From Companilactobacillus formosensis (lineage in GTDB: Bacteria; Bacillota; Bacilli; Lactobacillales; Lactobacillaceae), in the NCBI RefSeq assembly GCF_005405305.1, contig NZ_BJDU01000008.1, positions 9,187-73,186 of the forward strand: 64,000 nt of DNA, written 5' to 3'. The translations under genes were made by a program, and so were the position numbers. Below the pieces are notes generated by a model. It ran no database searches, had not been told where the DNA came from, and saw only the letters and a list, made by a program, of their open reading frames with translations. Numbering within the stretch: the first letter of the stretch is position 1; every line of letters starts with the position of its first letter. Of this stretch, positions 35,036 through 44,663 are shown in pieces.

Positions 35036-36466
35036 CTATTTCATTGTGTCAGCAAGTGCCTTGTACCACAAAGCACTCTTCTTGATATAACGTTTTTGTG
35101 TTGCAAAATCTACAAAGAACAAACCATAACGCTTGTTATATCCATTAGCCCATGAGAATTGATCTTGAAGCGACCAAATAAAGTAACCGTTTACATTGAC
35201 CCCTTCACTACGAGCCTTCAAAATTGCTGCCATGTGTTGATCGACGAAATCAATACGTTTGTCATCATTGATAATCGTGTCATCAGTCACATTTTCTGGC
35301 AATTCCTCTTTTAGTCCCAAACCATTTTCAGTAATGAAGATTTCTTTACTGTTTGGATATTCAGAACTTACTCGCTTCAAAATATCATACAAGCCTTCTG
35401 GATAGATGTTCCAATCCCAATCAGTTGTTGGGATATTAGGATTTTTAACTGCTTGACCAACTCCTTTGAATTTGAATGATGAAGTACCCTTCTCGCCAGT
35501 ACCATTGAAATGATTAGTACTTTCACCGTCATATGCGGCGAAGAATGATGGTTGATAATAGTTCAAACCAAAGTAATCATTTCGTGTTGAGGCTTTCTTC
35601 AAGATATCCATATCACCATCTTGAATGTCTAATTTGGCATCATTAGCGTCAAGAATCTCATTGATAAGTTTCATTGTCTTATCAGTGTATTCGCCTTTAA
35701 ATGTACCATCGAGTAAGAAGGCATTCATGAAGGCGTCGCTAAGGTCAGCTGCGTGTTGATTTTCCGGCGTATTTGGATATGGATAAACTGGTTGAAGTAC
35801 GTGAATCAAACCAATCTTGCCCTTGTAGCCGCCATCTTTGAACAAGTTGACTACTTTGGCATGTGCTAGTAGTTCGTTGTGTTCGGCTTGAATAGCACTA
35901 GTTACATCGAACTTGTGGCTTGGTGGGAAGTTCCCTTGAATATATTGTGAATATGCTAGAGAAATCAATTCATTGATCGTGAACCAATGAGTAATTTCTG
36001 GGAATTCGTCGAAACAGAATTTCGCATAATCAACAAAATGATCAATATTCTTGCGGTTCAACCAGTCGCCATCATCAAATAATGTCTTTGGAGAATCAAA
36101 GTGATGTAGTGATACATATGGTTCAATACCGTTATCTAAGCATTCCTTAAACAATCTGTGGTAGTAATCAACTCCGGCTTGAACTGGTTCACCATAGCCT
36201 TTAGGGAAGATTCTTGTCCAAGCAATTGAAACACGGATAGCATTCAAACCGTATTTCTTAGATAGGCGGATATCTTCAGGATATAAATGATAAAAGTCAC
36301 TGGCTGGATCTGGGGCAAAACGACCTTGAGCTTTCAAATAATCATCCCACATCGTTTTACCTTTGCCATCGACCTTTGTAGCACCTTCTACTTGATATGC
36401 GGCAGTAGCGCCACCCCAAACAAAATCTTTGGGCAATTTTTTCACACGATTTAATTCAATACTCAA
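35036..36466 (-). CDS. lacG: 6-phospho-beta-galactosidase
   Basis: A 476-residue GH1 enzyme that splits lactose-6-phosphate into glucose and galactose-6-phosphate. Motifs are FVWGGATAAYQVEGA at the start, the acid/base glutamate in WFTINELISLA and the nucleophile in IFITENGLG. TIN-E-L instead of NEP is typical of LacG rather than phospho-beta-glucosidases. The start is TTG 36466 behind GAGGAGG. Its product feeds LacAB at 16-17 kb. It follows lacF by 13 bases. Confidence 0.93.
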   Translation of the reverse strand: MSIELNRVKKLPKDFVWGGATAAYQVEGATKVDGKGKTMWDDYLKAQGRFAPDPASDFYHLYPEDIRLSKKYGLNAIRVSIAWTRIFPKGYGEPVQAGVDYYHRLFKECLDNGIEPYVSLHHFDSPKTLFDDGDWLNRKNIDHFVDYAKFCFDEFPEITHWFTINELISLAYSQYIQGNFPPSHKFDVTSAIQAEHNELLAHAKVVNLFKDGGYKGKIGLIHVLQPVYPYPNTPENQHAADLSDAFMNAFLLDGTFKGEYTDKTMKLINEILDANDAKLDIQDGDMDILKKASTRNDYFGLNYYQPSFFAAYDGESTNHFNGTGEKGTSSFKFKGVGQAVKNPNIPTTDWDWNIYPEGLYDILKRVSSEYPNSKEIFITENGLGLKEELPENVTDDTIINDDKRIDFVDQHMAAILKARSEGVNVNGYFIWSLQDQFSWANGYNKRYGLFFVDFATQKRYIKKSALWYKALADTMK

Positions 36467-36479
36467 ACCCTTACCTCCT

Positions 36480-36824
36480 CTATTTCATATTCAAATTACG
36501 TTCAATCTTGTCGATACGCTTATACTCATCAATGAAGAATTTGACTTCGTCCATCAACATCATCGTTGTCATCAAAGTATCTTGTCCATGAACCATGATG
36601 AAGGTAACGTCCATATCTTCACCACCAGCTTCTTTACTCAAAAGCTTAGTTTGTTCATTATGGGCATCAACGATTGATTGATTAGCTTCATCAACACAAG
36701 CTTCAGCTTTGTCAAATTCACCTTTCTGAGCATGTTGCAATGCCTCAATCAAACTAGTTTTGGCATCACCCGCGTAAGCAACGATGGAAAAACCAGTCAT
36801 TGATATTTCTTCTTTAGTAGCCAT
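36480..36824 (-). CDS. lacF: PTS system lactose-specific EIIA
   Basis: A 114-residue helical EIIA of the lactose/cellobiose family. The phosphorylated histidine is in TFIMVHGQDTLMTTM near residue 80. It passes phosphate from HPr to the EIIB domain of LacE. The gene lies 23 bases after lacT and 13 before lacG, with a GGGAGG binding site. Confidence 0.94.
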   Translation of the reverse strand: MATKEEISMTGFSIVAYAGDAKTSLIEALQHAQKGEFDKAEACVDEANQSIVDAHNEQTKLLSKEAGGEDMDVTFIMVHGQDTLMTTMMLMDEVKFFIDEYKRIDKIERNLNMK

Positions 36825-36847
36825 AAGAGAAACCTCCCTGAATTCTT

Positions 36848-37708
36848 TTATTTTTCTTGTATTATTCTTTGGATGTGAATTAAAAAGTAGAGCAATTCGT
36901 TATCATTTAAATTGATATCCAATCTTCTTTGAATCTTGTCACAAATTTCACTGGCAATCTTATAGGACTTTGGATATAGCTTTCGAAAGTCCGATTCGAT
37001 GTCTTGATTCAAAATTCTTTTATCTTGTTCGTGTGTCTGAATTCTCGCAACCAAATATTGTAGATGAATCATCAGACGGTCAAAATAGTTCTGATTAGTG
37101 ATATTTCTAGTAATTCCGTATTCTTTAAAAACTGATTTAACAATTTTATTAACGTTATCACCGAAATCAGCCTGCTCTACTTTTTCCTTTTCCTCAGAGT
37201 TTTCACTCCCATGAGCATTGATAAAATGTAACGCAATTGCTTGAGCTGCATCTTTTGGAAAACGAACATTCAAGTCATGATTGATCATCTCAACAGCTTT
37301 GTCCGCAATCTCGTACTCAGTAGGATATTTGTCACGTATGTCAGGTGCGGTACTCTTTTGATACTTTCCTGCCATGATGTGCTTGTAAGTTTGTGCAATG
37401 TGGTCTGTTAACGTTACGTAGATGTAATCCAAAACTGGGTAATGATAGGTTTGCTTCGCCATTTCAATGATTGAAAAGCTTGTCATCGTGATATCGATCG
37501 GTACGTCCTTAAGCAAGGTACCAAAACGATGCTTTGCTTCTTTTGTATTTAGATAAAAGATCCGTTCAACACGAGTTGGTGAAATATCATCTCCATGACG
37601 TTTTTGAAAACCAACACCTTTACCTTGAACAATTGCTTGATCAGAATTATCTACGTCTACAAGAACTGTATTATTGTTATAAACTCGATTCACTACTAAC
37701 AATGCCAT
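36848..37708 (-). CDS. lacT: BglG-family transcriptional antiterminator LacT
   Basis: A 286-residue protein. It has an N-terminal RNA-binding domain (VVNRVYNNNTVLVDV...GKGVGFQKRHGD, about residues 4-55) and two PTS regulation domains (PRD1 about 70-165, PRD2 about 175-283) with conserved histidines such as ALHFINAHGS and YFLIHIQRI. When lactose is taken up it binds the RAT sites at 37774-37802 and 34996-35024 and prevents termination. Start ATG 37708 has GGGGGGATG upstream. Confidence 0.93.
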   Translation of the reverse strand: MALLVVNRVYNNNTVLVDVDNSDQAIVQGKGVGFQKRHGDDISPTRVERIFYLNTKEAKHRFGTLLKDVPIDITMTSFSIIEMAKQTYHYPVLDYIYVTLTDHIAQTYKHIMAGKYQKSTAPDIRDKYPTEYEIADKAVEMINHDLNVRFPKDAAQAIALHFINAHGSENSEEKEKVEQADFGDNVNKIVKSVFKEYGITRNITNQNYFDRLMIHLQYLVARIQTHEQDKRILNQDIESDFRKLYPKSYKIASEICDKIQRRLDINLNDNELLYFLIHIQRIIQEK

Positions 37709-37730
37709 CCATTCATCCCCCCTCTTTTCG

Positions 37731-37802
37731 AAAAAAAAGACCATGATCCCCACCTAAATAAAGTGAAGTTCATGGTCATGCCTAATTTAATAGTAACAAT
37801 CC
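37731..37802 (-). promoter_or_regulatory. First LacT antiterminator site (RAT) and terminator, before lacT
   Basis: On the minus strand, 37802-37774 reads GGATTGTTACTATTAAATTA then GGCATGACC. GACCATGA (37777-37770) pairs with TCATGGTC (37746-37739), followed by eight T. LacT therefore controls its own operon. Confidence 0.92.
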
Positions 37803-37826
37803 ACGTGTTATTTAACTTACGTCGTT

Positions 37827-37863
37827 AGTATAACTTCTATTATCGATTTTATAAACGCTTTAA
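37827..37863 (-). promoter_or_regulatory. lacT promoter with cre-like site
   Basis: On the minus strand, TTTATA (37855-37850), 17 bases, TATACT (37832-37827). TTATAAACGCTTTAA (plus strand 37849-37863) fits the CcpA site with two mismatches and covers the -35, as expected for catabolite repression. Confidence 0.6.
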
Positions 37864-38173
37864 TTATAAAAATTGTTAAAAAATTTCATAATCCAATTAT
37901 TTAGCGGTCTATTTTTCAATCAAAAAAATCATTGCTCTAGTCCATTAATTATATGTAAGTGATTGATTTTTTTCAGAAACCAAAATTAAAATACAATTAA
38001 TTTAATAAAAAAATTTTTTCGTTCACAATAAAGCGCTTAATCAACTGTCCAACAACCAGTTTAAACATTTTTATTTTTAGTAATATTAAATTTATTCTAA
38101 TTATTACTACCAGTTTTATGAAAAATGCTTTAAACTATTACTAAGCTCGTATTTGAAAGGAGTTCTTTAACGT
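37864..38173. promoter_or_regulatory. AT-rich gap upstream of the PEP carboxykinase-like gene
   Basis: No gene is seen in this stretch. It contains ATAAAGCGCTTAAT (38028-38041), a near-palindrome with the core of a CcpA site, and the ribosome binding site AAAGGAG shortly before 38174. A clear -35/-10 pair is not evident. Confidence 0.45.
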
Positions 38174-39868
38174 ATGTCGAAATCTACACAAGCTATCGAA
38201 TCTAAAGCATTTTATATTAACCCTAATCGATCAGTTGCCGTTGTTAATTACAATGAGGAGTATATCCAAGATATTGTTCAATTAGTCAACAGCCAAGGTT
38301 TCCACAACTTAGTTGACCTATATTTAAAGGAAAGCCAACTAGCTGTGACAAATAAAGTCGAAGGCCTAGCCGCTGATACTTACATCAATATTCTCAAGGC
38401 GATTTTGGTCGACGATAAACCTGCATATGAAAAGTATGGCAATGAACAGATCTTAAAGAGTATTGAAGATTTCTATTCATATTACCGTTCATATTTTAGA
38501 GTTTCTCTAATCAACAAACATGACAGTGCCATCGTCAAAAGTAATTTCATGAATATCGATAACCGTTTCAATGAAGTTGTTATCAGCTTATATCGTGCTA
38601 TCGAAGAAAAGCTTCAAGGATTTGCTAATCGTACTTATCGCCAAATCAATGCAGGTACTAATGCCTGTGTACTAACTCAATCGATCAAATGGGACACTCC
38701 TAAAAAGTATCAACCACTTGAAAGCATCCGTTTCTTGGACACAATCATGTTACGTCCTCCAATGATGATGCACACTAAGAGTAATAAACGTGAAGGTGTC
38801 TTCAGCGCCGTTCCAACTAACCCAATCGAAAAATTCGACGGTACTCAAAATGACTGGTACTGCTTCCCTGCTAAAATTGGTGAAAGCTTAGCCTTCATCT
38901 ACTTCCACCGTGACTACTTTGTCAGTGGTATTGCTTTAGCCAACTTATTTGAAGTTGCTGATAAGGAAAGCATCGAAGGTAAGAAGCCTGACGAAATCAT
39001 CCTCTTTGGTCTCAAAGAAACAGAAGGCGACGTCAGCCACTACTATCACGATGAAGAAAATGATATCTGGGTCGGTGAAGTTCCTTATAACGATAAGACA
39101 ACTTACTTCGGTTACATGAAGAAAATGTGCTTAACAGTACACAATTTACACATGATTTATGAAAACCGTCTACCAATCCACGGATCAATGGTTAATATCA
39201 GTTTCTCAAATGGTAAGACTAAATCAGTTGTCTTCTTCGGTGATTCTGGTGCTGGAAAATCTGAATCAATCGAAGCCTTGCAAGAAGTTGCAGATGATAA
39301 AATCATCAACATTGAAACTATCTTCGATGATATGGGTAGTTTTGCTTTTGACGATGATGGAAACATTTACGCTCAAGGTACAGAAACTGGTGCTTTCGTC
39401 CGTTTGGATGATTTGAGTAGTTCTGTTGCCTTCAACAATATGGATCGTGGTATCTACTTGAATCCAGAATTGAAAAATGCCCGTGTTATCTTGCCTGCTA
39501 ATACTTACAAGCGTGTCATCGAGCATCACTCAATCGACATGTGGGTCTATGCTAACAACTACGATTCAGAAATCGGTTTGCATCAATTCCCTAATGAAGA
39601 AGAAGCCAAAGCAACATTCATCGCCGGTAAGCGTAAAGCTCTAGGTACGACTGATGAAGTTGGTATGACTACCACTTTCTTTGCTAACCCATTTGGACCT
39701 GTTCAAGAAGAAGCAAAGACTCGTCCAGTTATCGATAAAGTCTTCAACAAATTATACAAAGACAATGTTTATGTTGGTGAAATTTATACTCACTTGGGCT
39801 ATGATAAGTCTAAGGCTAGCTTGAATGAATCAGCCAAAGAATTGTTGTCAGAGTTAATGAATAACTAA
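38174..39868 (+). CDS. Phosphoenolpyruvate carboxykinase-like P-loop protein
   Basis: A 564-residue cytosolic protein. The kinase-1 type P-loop GDSGAGKSES lies near residue 358, preceded by LPIHGSMVNISF, as in the PEP carboxykinase (ATP)/HPr kinase fold. Downstream metal-binding acids are in TIFDDMGSF. The first 300 residues do not resemble classical PckA to my eye, so decarboxylase activity is uncertain; such proteins in lactobacilli are usually labelled PEP carboxykinase. It is monocistronic with a CcpA-like site upstream and its own terminator. Confidence 0.65.
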   Translation: MSKSTQAIESKAFYINPNRSVAVVNYNEEYIQDIVQLVNSQGFHNLVDLYLKESQLAVTNKVEGLAADTYINILKAILVDDKPAYEKYGNEQILKSIEDFYSYYRSYFRVSLINKHDSAIVKSNFMNIDNRFNEVVISLYRAIEEKLQGFANRTYRQINAGTNACVLTQSIKWDTPKKYQPLESIRFLDTIMLRPPMMMHTKSNKREGVFSAVPTNPIEKFDGTQNDWYCFPAKIGESLAFIYFHRDYFVSGIALANLFEVADKESIEGKKPDEIILFGLKETEGDVSHYYHDEENDIWVGEVPYNDKTTYFGYMKKMCLTVHNLHMIYENRLPIHGSMVNISFSNGKTKSVVFFGDSGAGKSESIEALQEVADDKIINIETIFDDMGSFAFDDDGNIYAQGTETGAFVRLDDLSSSVAFNNMDRGIYLNPELKNARVILPANTYKRVIEHHSIDMWVYANNYDSEIGLHQFPNEEEAKATFIAGKRKALGTTDEVGMTTTFFANPFGPVQEEAKTRPVIDKVFNKLYKDNVYVGEIYTHLGYDKSKASLNESAKELLSELMNN

Positions 39869-39876
39869 GACTAGCA

Positions 39877-39917
39877 AAAAACGCTACTCAATTTTTATTT
39901 TGAGTAACGTTTTTTTA
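39877..39917 (+). terminator. Terminator of the PEP carboxykinase-like gene
   Basis: ACGCTACTCA (39881-39890) pairs with TGAGTAACGT (39901-39910), followed by seven T. It is shared with the convergent lipoprotein gene. Confidence 0.85.
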
Positions 39918-40646
39918 ATTATATTTTTGATTTATTTTATCAGTTAATTTATCTAATTCATGTACCAATTGTTTATCCGCTTTTTTCACAGTAGGATTAT
40001 TCAATTGGTATTTTTTTGTCTTTGGATCTTTAACCCAGAAATTATACTTTGCACCATCAATAGCAAAGGAATTATTAATCGTAAAACCACTCTGCTTCAA
40101 GGCTGTATTGTATTCCAAAGGTTCATCCAGATGTATCGGCATCAATCCTGTTATAATCTCTGAACCGATATCAGGTAGCGGAAATTCATCGTGTTTGATC
40201 AACATCTTATGGTCAAAGTCTTTTGGCTTACTCATATTGGCATACCAACGATCAAACGAAACAACTCCTCCATTTAGAGCTACGAAATAAGTCTTATTTT
40301 GGAGTGCCTTATCGCCACTAAGAACTTTATCGATATGAATTGTTGCTTTAGTGTAGGCTCTATTTTTAGGGCTGTGCATTTTTTCTAAATTAACAACTGT
40401 ACCTTTAATTAAAGCCTGATTATGATTCTTCAATTGATTCAAAGTTGTCCCAACATACGTTGATTCATCTTTTAAAACGTCACTTTGAATCACATCTGCA
40501 TCCGCAATCTCTTTTTCCCACGCTTTTTTATTCTTTTTCAACAATTGAACTTGTTTAGATTGATTTTCGCGCGCTGATTTTACACTACACGCAGATAACG
40601 GTAGCATAACGCTCAATGCCACCAAAATAATTAGTATTTTTTTCAT
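39915..40646 (-). CDS. Lipoprotein of unknown function
   Basis: A 243-residue exported lipoprotein with lipobox LPLSAC (Cys about 20) after a short signal peptide. A charged helix follows, then a beta-rich domain (residues about 65-190: LIKGTVVNLEKM, THIDKVLSGD, YFVALNGGVVSFDRWYANM). I do not recognise the family. It is a single gene with a good GAGGGG binding site. Confidence 0.75.
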   Translation of the reverse strand: MKKILIILVALSVMLPLSACSVKSARENQSKQVQLLKKNKKAWEKEIADADVIQSDVLKDESTYVGTTLNQLKNHNQALIKGTVVNLEKMHSPKNRAYTKATIHIDKVLSGDKALQNKTYFVALNGGVVSFDRWYANMSKPKDFDHKMLIKHDEFPLPDIGSEIITGLMPIHLDEPLEYNTALKQSGFTINNSFAIDGAKYNFWVKDPKTKKYQLNNPTVKKADKQLVHELDKLTDKINQKYN

Positions 40647-40746
40647 CGGTCATCCCCTCGCTTTAATTATCGCATGTCTAAGACAACCGTTGTACCGCAA
40701 TTATTTCATATTAATCACTAATTATTTTGTAAAAAAATTATAAAAG

Positions 40747-42438
40747 CTACTCCATAGTAATAATTGGTTTTCGACCGGTCGTTTGATCCTTGAAATATTC
40801 ATAATTACTTAGTTCCAAGAATGAACCTGAGATACCGGTGATATTAGTAAAGCCCCGATTGATCAAGGCTCGAACCATGTTGTAACTTCTTTGACTGGAT
40901 TGACAGTGAATATAAACTGGAATGTCAGTTGGAATTTCATCAAGTCTTTGACGAAACTGACTTAATGGAATATTGACGGCATTGATAATATGTCCAGCTT
41001 GATACTCATTTGGCTCTCTAGCATCAATAATAAAAGCATCATTTTCAACTAGTTGACGGACTTTAGTAACGGGAATAGTTGGATATTCCCCATTTAAGAT
41101 ATTTTCTGCAACTAAACCAGCCATGTTCACAGCATTCTTAGCTGTACTAAACCATGGAGAATATGCCAATTCCAAATGCGTTAAATCAGAAATATTCCCA
41201 TTCATTGAAATCATTGTTGCAATGACATTGATTTGCTTATCGACCGAAGATTGACCAACAGCTTGAGCTCCTAAGATTTCACCACTCGGATAGGCGAAAA
41301 TCAATTTGAAGAAGATTGGTGACGTATTAGGCATTATGCTGACACGGTTTTGTGGTATAACGATGGCACAACGATAGTCTATTCCTTCAGAAAGGCAAAC
41401 TTTTTCAGTCAATCCCGTTGAAGAAACATTCAAATCAAACAAGTGAATTACTGAAGTTCCAATGACACCACGATTGTTAACTTTGCGTCCATAAATGTGA
41501 TCAGCTACGTCCCTAGCTTGAATTTGAGCTGGAAAGGCTAAAGCTAAGCGAGTTTTCTTTCTAGTCAAACGATTAGTAACTTCAATAGCATCTCCGACAG
41601 CATAAACATGTGGTATCGAAGTTTCAAAATGTTGGTCTACTACAATTCCGCCGGTCGATCCCAACTTACAGCCTATTTTAGTTGCTAAAGTAGTTTCCGG
41701 TTGAACGCCAATTGCCATGATAACTGCCTGGGCTTTAATTTTCTTACCTGAAGCCAAAGTTACCTCTGTATCAGAGATTTCTGATAATCCATCATCCAGA
41801 ATCAAATTAACGCCATGATTATATAAATTTTTATGGACGAGTTGAGCAAAATCATCATCCAACGTCTGTAAAACTTGGCTGCTAGCTTCAATTATTGAGA
41901 CATTTTTCCCGGCTTCAACAAGATTTTCACACACTTCAAGACCAATAAATCCTCCACCGATAACAGCAACGTCTGCCACCTTTTTATCAGTTAAGTATTT
42001 TTGGATTTTCTTAATATCAACGACATTTCTAACTGAGAAGACATTCTCTTTTTCAATGCCTTTAATAGTAGTCGGCATGATTGGCTTAGCTCCAGGAGAT
42101 AAGACTAATTCGTCATAAGTATGTTTGGTAATTTCACCTGTTTCGGTATTTTTAACTCGAACAGTTTTATCTTTCGGATCAGCCGAAATCACTTCCGAAT
42201 TGACTACTGCTTTAATATTATATTGATTCTTGAATTGTTCTGGTGTTTTCAAAACAATGTCATCAGCATTAGGAATCACGCCACTCAAATGATATGGCAA
42301 CGAACAATTTGAGAAAGAAACGTTGGGACCTTTTTCAAACATCGTAATATCTGCAAATTCATCTAAACGACGCATTCTGGCAGCAACTGATGCACCACCA
42401 CCAACTCCACCTACAATAACGATCTTCTTATTATCCAT
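40747..42438 (-). CDS. CoA-disulfide reductase/rhodanese fusion (FAD-dependent)
   Basis: A 563-residue flavoprotein. The FAD motif is VGGVGGGASVAARMRR and the single active cysteine is Cys45 in SFSNCSLPYH. An NAD(P)H motif VAVIGGGFIGLE and the second FAD motif HVYAVGDAIE follow. The C-terminal 95 residues are a rhodanese domain with active-site IHCQSSQRS. Fusions of this type reduce CoA disulfide or CoA persulfides. It is followed 16 bases upstream by the deacylase gene on the same strand, probably as one unit. Confidence 0.92.
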   Translation of the reverse strand: MDNKKIVIVGGVGGGASVAARMRRLDEFADITMFEKGPNVSFSNCSLPYHLSGVIPNADDIVLKTPEQFKNQYNIKAVVNSEVISADPKDKTVRVKNTETGEITKHTYDELVLSPGAKPIMPTTIKGIEKENVFSVRNVVDIKKIQKYLTDKKVADVAVIGGGFIGLEVCENLVEAGKNVSIIEASSQVLQTLDDDFAQLVHKNLYNHGVNLILDDGLSEISDTEVTLASGKKIKAQAVIMAIGVQPETTLATKIGCKLGSTGGIVVDQHFETSIPHVYAVGDAIEVTNRLTRKKTRLALAFPAQIQARDVADHIYGRKVNNRGVIGTSVIHLFDLNVSSTGLTEKVCLSEGIDYRCAIVIPQNRVSIMPNTSPIFFKLIFAYPSGEILGAQAVGQSSVDKQINVIATMISMNGNISDLTHLELAYSPWFSTAKNAVNMAGLVAENILNGEYPTIPVTKVRQLVENDAFIIDAREPNEYQAGHIINAVNIPLSQFRQRLDEIPTDIPVYIHCQSSQRSYNMVRALINRGFTNITGISGSFLELSNYEYFKDQTTGRKPIITME

Positions 42439-42454
42439 AAAAATTCCCTCCTAA

Positions 42455-42943
42455 TTAAATGCTCACTACTTGATAACCGAAGCCTAAACTATCTAAGAAT
42501 TTCTGCAAATCATTCATCTTGATAAACATCGTTTTGGTATTGTCATTTGGATGAAAGGTCAATGGGATATCACCAACAATATCCTTCTCAAAATAGACTT
42601 GGACATCCTTTTGGGTGTTGTTCAATAATCCAAAAATCGATACAAAACCCGGCTTTAAACCAAGTTTTTCCATCAATAATTTTTCGGAGGCAAACTTCAG
42701 ATGTTTTTCACCGATAAGTCCTGCAAAATGCTTCATATCAAGACGTTTATCATCATCCATAAAAACCAAATAGTAACGGCGTTTTTTATTATCAGTCAAA
42801 AAAAGCGACTTAGTTCTAATTCCAACCTTACCTTCAATATACTTGTCTGCTTCTTCAGCCGTATAAACGGGAGGATGCTCAACCATATCATAAGAAATAT
42901 TTAACTCATCTAATTTTGATTTCACTTGCTCATATGGTGTCAT
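42455..42943 (-). CDS. YbaK/ProX-type aminoacyl-tRNA deacylase (PrdX-like)
   Basis: A 162-residue free-standing editing protein. The blocks YDMVEHPPVYTAEEA, GIRTKSLFLTDNKKRRYYLVFMDDD and PGFVSIFGLLN match the PrdX/ProX group that hydrolyses Ala-tRNA-Pro or Cys-tRNA-Pro. The conserved lysine in TKSLFL is present. It is followed by the CoA-disulfide reductase gene. Start ATG 42943 follows AAGAAGG. Confidence 0.88.
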   Translation of the reverse strand: MTPYEQVKSKLDELNISYDMVEHPPVYTAEEADKYIEGKVGIRTKSLFLTDNKKRRYYLVFMDDDKRLDMKHFAGLIGEKHLKFASEKLLMEKLGLKPGFVSIFGLLNNTQKDVQVYFEKDIVGDIPLTFHPNDNTKTMFIKMNDLQKFLDSLGFGYQVVSI

Positions 42944-42989
42944 ATATTTACCTTCTTACAATCATTTACTCTCATTTTAACAAGAAAGA

Positions 42990-43030
42990 GTACAAAAAAA
43001 CTGTGGCAGTTGAATCCACCACAGTTTTTT
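42990..43030. terminator. Bidirectional terminator
   Basis: AAACTGTGG and CCACAGTTT arms with flanking A-run and T-run, between the membrane protein at 43051 and the deacylase start region. Confidence 0.8.
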
Positions 43031-43050
43031 ATAGACGACGGAATATTTCT

Positions 43051-43503
43051 TTAGAACAAAGCTAAAATAAACCAGATTCCCGTCAAAACACTAATTTTAA
43101 TTTTATCCGATTGAGGTACTTCTAAAAATTTCCAATTCAATAATGCTAATGTTCCGAACCCAAGTACTCCAGCGATTCCGTTGACCCATACATTAGTCTT
43201 CTTAGCAATCAAGTAAATAATAGTAATCAATACAGCCTCAATAGCTAGACCAATTGCCAAGTTGATTACCAATTTCACTTTGTAATTGTCATTGTTTCTC
43301 AATAAAAGCGTAAATAACCAATAACCAATCGCAAAAGTGACAACAGCACCAATTACATATAACAATAATTTCAACCACTTACCCATTTGTGGCATTTGTG
43401 CAACGTTTGGATCCGAAACAATCATTTCAATAACTGTCATCAAAATACTGATTAAAACTATTCCCAGTACTGACAACTTATCTAACTTATATAATTTTTT
43501 CAT
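43051..43503 (-). CDS. Four-helix membrane protein in the MacAB-like operon
   Basis: A 150-residue protein with four hydrophobic segments (about residues 12-28, 45-65, 78-100 and 108-125). It lies nine bases after the permease gene with a clear GGGGAG site and is the last gene of the operon. The family is not recognised; an accessory part of the exporter is possible. Confidence 0.7.
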   Translation of the reverse strand: MKKLYKLDKLSVLGIVLISILMTVIEMIVSDPNVAQMPQMGKWLKLLLYVIGAVVTFAIGYWLFTLLLRNNDNYKVKLVINLAIGLAIEAVLITIIYLIAKKTNVWVNGIAGVLGFGTLALLNWKFLEVPQSDKIKISVLTGIWFILALF

Positions 43504-43511
43504 ATTCTCCC

Positions 43512-44663
43512 CTATTCTTCCTTCAACAATCCGACTAATTCTGACTTAGCTGCTTTATTGGAAGGAATAAAACCAAAGATTAAACCAACCGCTGTCGATA
43601 CCGCTAACGACAAAATAATTGCATAAGGCGTTATAACGGCTTTGAATGGCAAGAAGGCATTGATGATGCTTACAAAAATATAACCGAAAATAATTCCAAT
43701 AATTCCCCCAATTATACAAAGAACGACACTTTCAATTAGGAATTGATTGCGAATATCGCCTGATGTAGCACCGAAAGCACGTCTGATTCCAATTTCTTTA
43801 CGGCGTTCTGAGACCGTTATGTACATCACGTTCATAACCCCAATACCAGCAATCAACAAGGAAATCCCCGCAATAAAGGCGATGAAGTAAGTAATATCAT
43901 TGAGAATCTTAGTAAATTGTTTACTGATTTGATCCGGATTTGAAACTGAATATGTACCAGTTTTCTTCTGTTCGCCAATCTTCTTCATCAATTTAGTGGC
44001 TTTTTTACCAACTTGTTTTTTGTTGGCATCAGAAGTGACATATATTTTTGCTTGATCTTTAGAAATTTGGTTCGCAAATAACTGTTTGAAAGTTGTCTCA
44101 GAAACATAAGCGTCAGGGCGATAATCCATCGTTCCTATACGATAAATTCCTTGGACTACGAAGACTGTCCCATCAATAGAAATTAAACGATTAAGGGCAT
44201 TCTTTTTAAATAATTTATGAGCTAAATACTCCGAAATATAAACACCATTAGTATCGCCATCTAGCGACAAATACGTTCCTTTGACTAGCTTTAAATGTTT
44301 TGGTTGTTTGTTCAAACCGATACTGACATTTTTAGTTTTATATTGAACCTTTGCTGCAGCTTCAACAACGCTACTTGCTAAATTAACGTGATCAACGCCT
44401 TCGATACTGCTTAAAGCTGAAGCATCATTTTTAGTGAAACCTCCGTCAGTATCGTAAACGGACTTAGATTCCCATTGCAAAGTAACTTTATTGCTTACGT
44501 TATGGCTACCCATTCCTTTAGTAACAGTGTGCGTGAAACCATCACCAATCGCTAAAATACAAATAACACTAGCGATACCAATGATAATTCCTAACATCGT
44601 CAAGAAGTTACGATTTTTATTTTTAGTAATTGATTTGAGTGCGATTGAAATTTTATCAGTCAT
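43512..44663 (-). CDS. MacB-type ABC transporter permease
   Basis: A 383-residue protein with the FtsX/MacB layout. It has one N-terminal helix (FLTMLGIIIGIASVICILAIGDGF), a MacB periplasmic-core domain (residues about 45-245), then three helices with ITVSERRKEIGIRRAFGAT between. It forms an exporter with the ATPase and membrane-fusion protein encoded just before it. The start overlaps the ATPase stop by eight bases. Confidence 0.92.
   Translation of the reverse strand: MTDKISIALKSITKNKNRNFLTMLGIIIGIASVICILAIGDGFTHTVTKGMGSHNVSNKVTLQWESKSVYDTDGGFTKNDASALSSIEGVDHVNLASSVVEAAAKVQYKTKNVSIGLNKQPKHLKLVKGTYLSLDGDTNGVYISEYLAHKLFKKNALNRLISIDGTVFVVQGIYRIGTMDYRPDAYVSETTFKQLFANQISKDQAKIYVTSDANKKQVGKKATKLMKKIGEQKKTGTYSVSNPDQISKQFTKILNDITYFIAFIAGISLLIAGIGVMNVMYITVSERRKEIGIRRAFGATSGDIRNQFLIESVVLCIIGGIIGIIFGYIFVSIINAFLPFKAVITPYAIILSLAVSTAVGLIFGFIPSNKAAKSELVGLLKEE

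Noticed and set aside
38174-39868. HPr kinase/phosphorylase
   Set aside because: The P-loop is similar, but the protein is 564 residues instead of about 310 and lacks the HprK signature around the P-loop.
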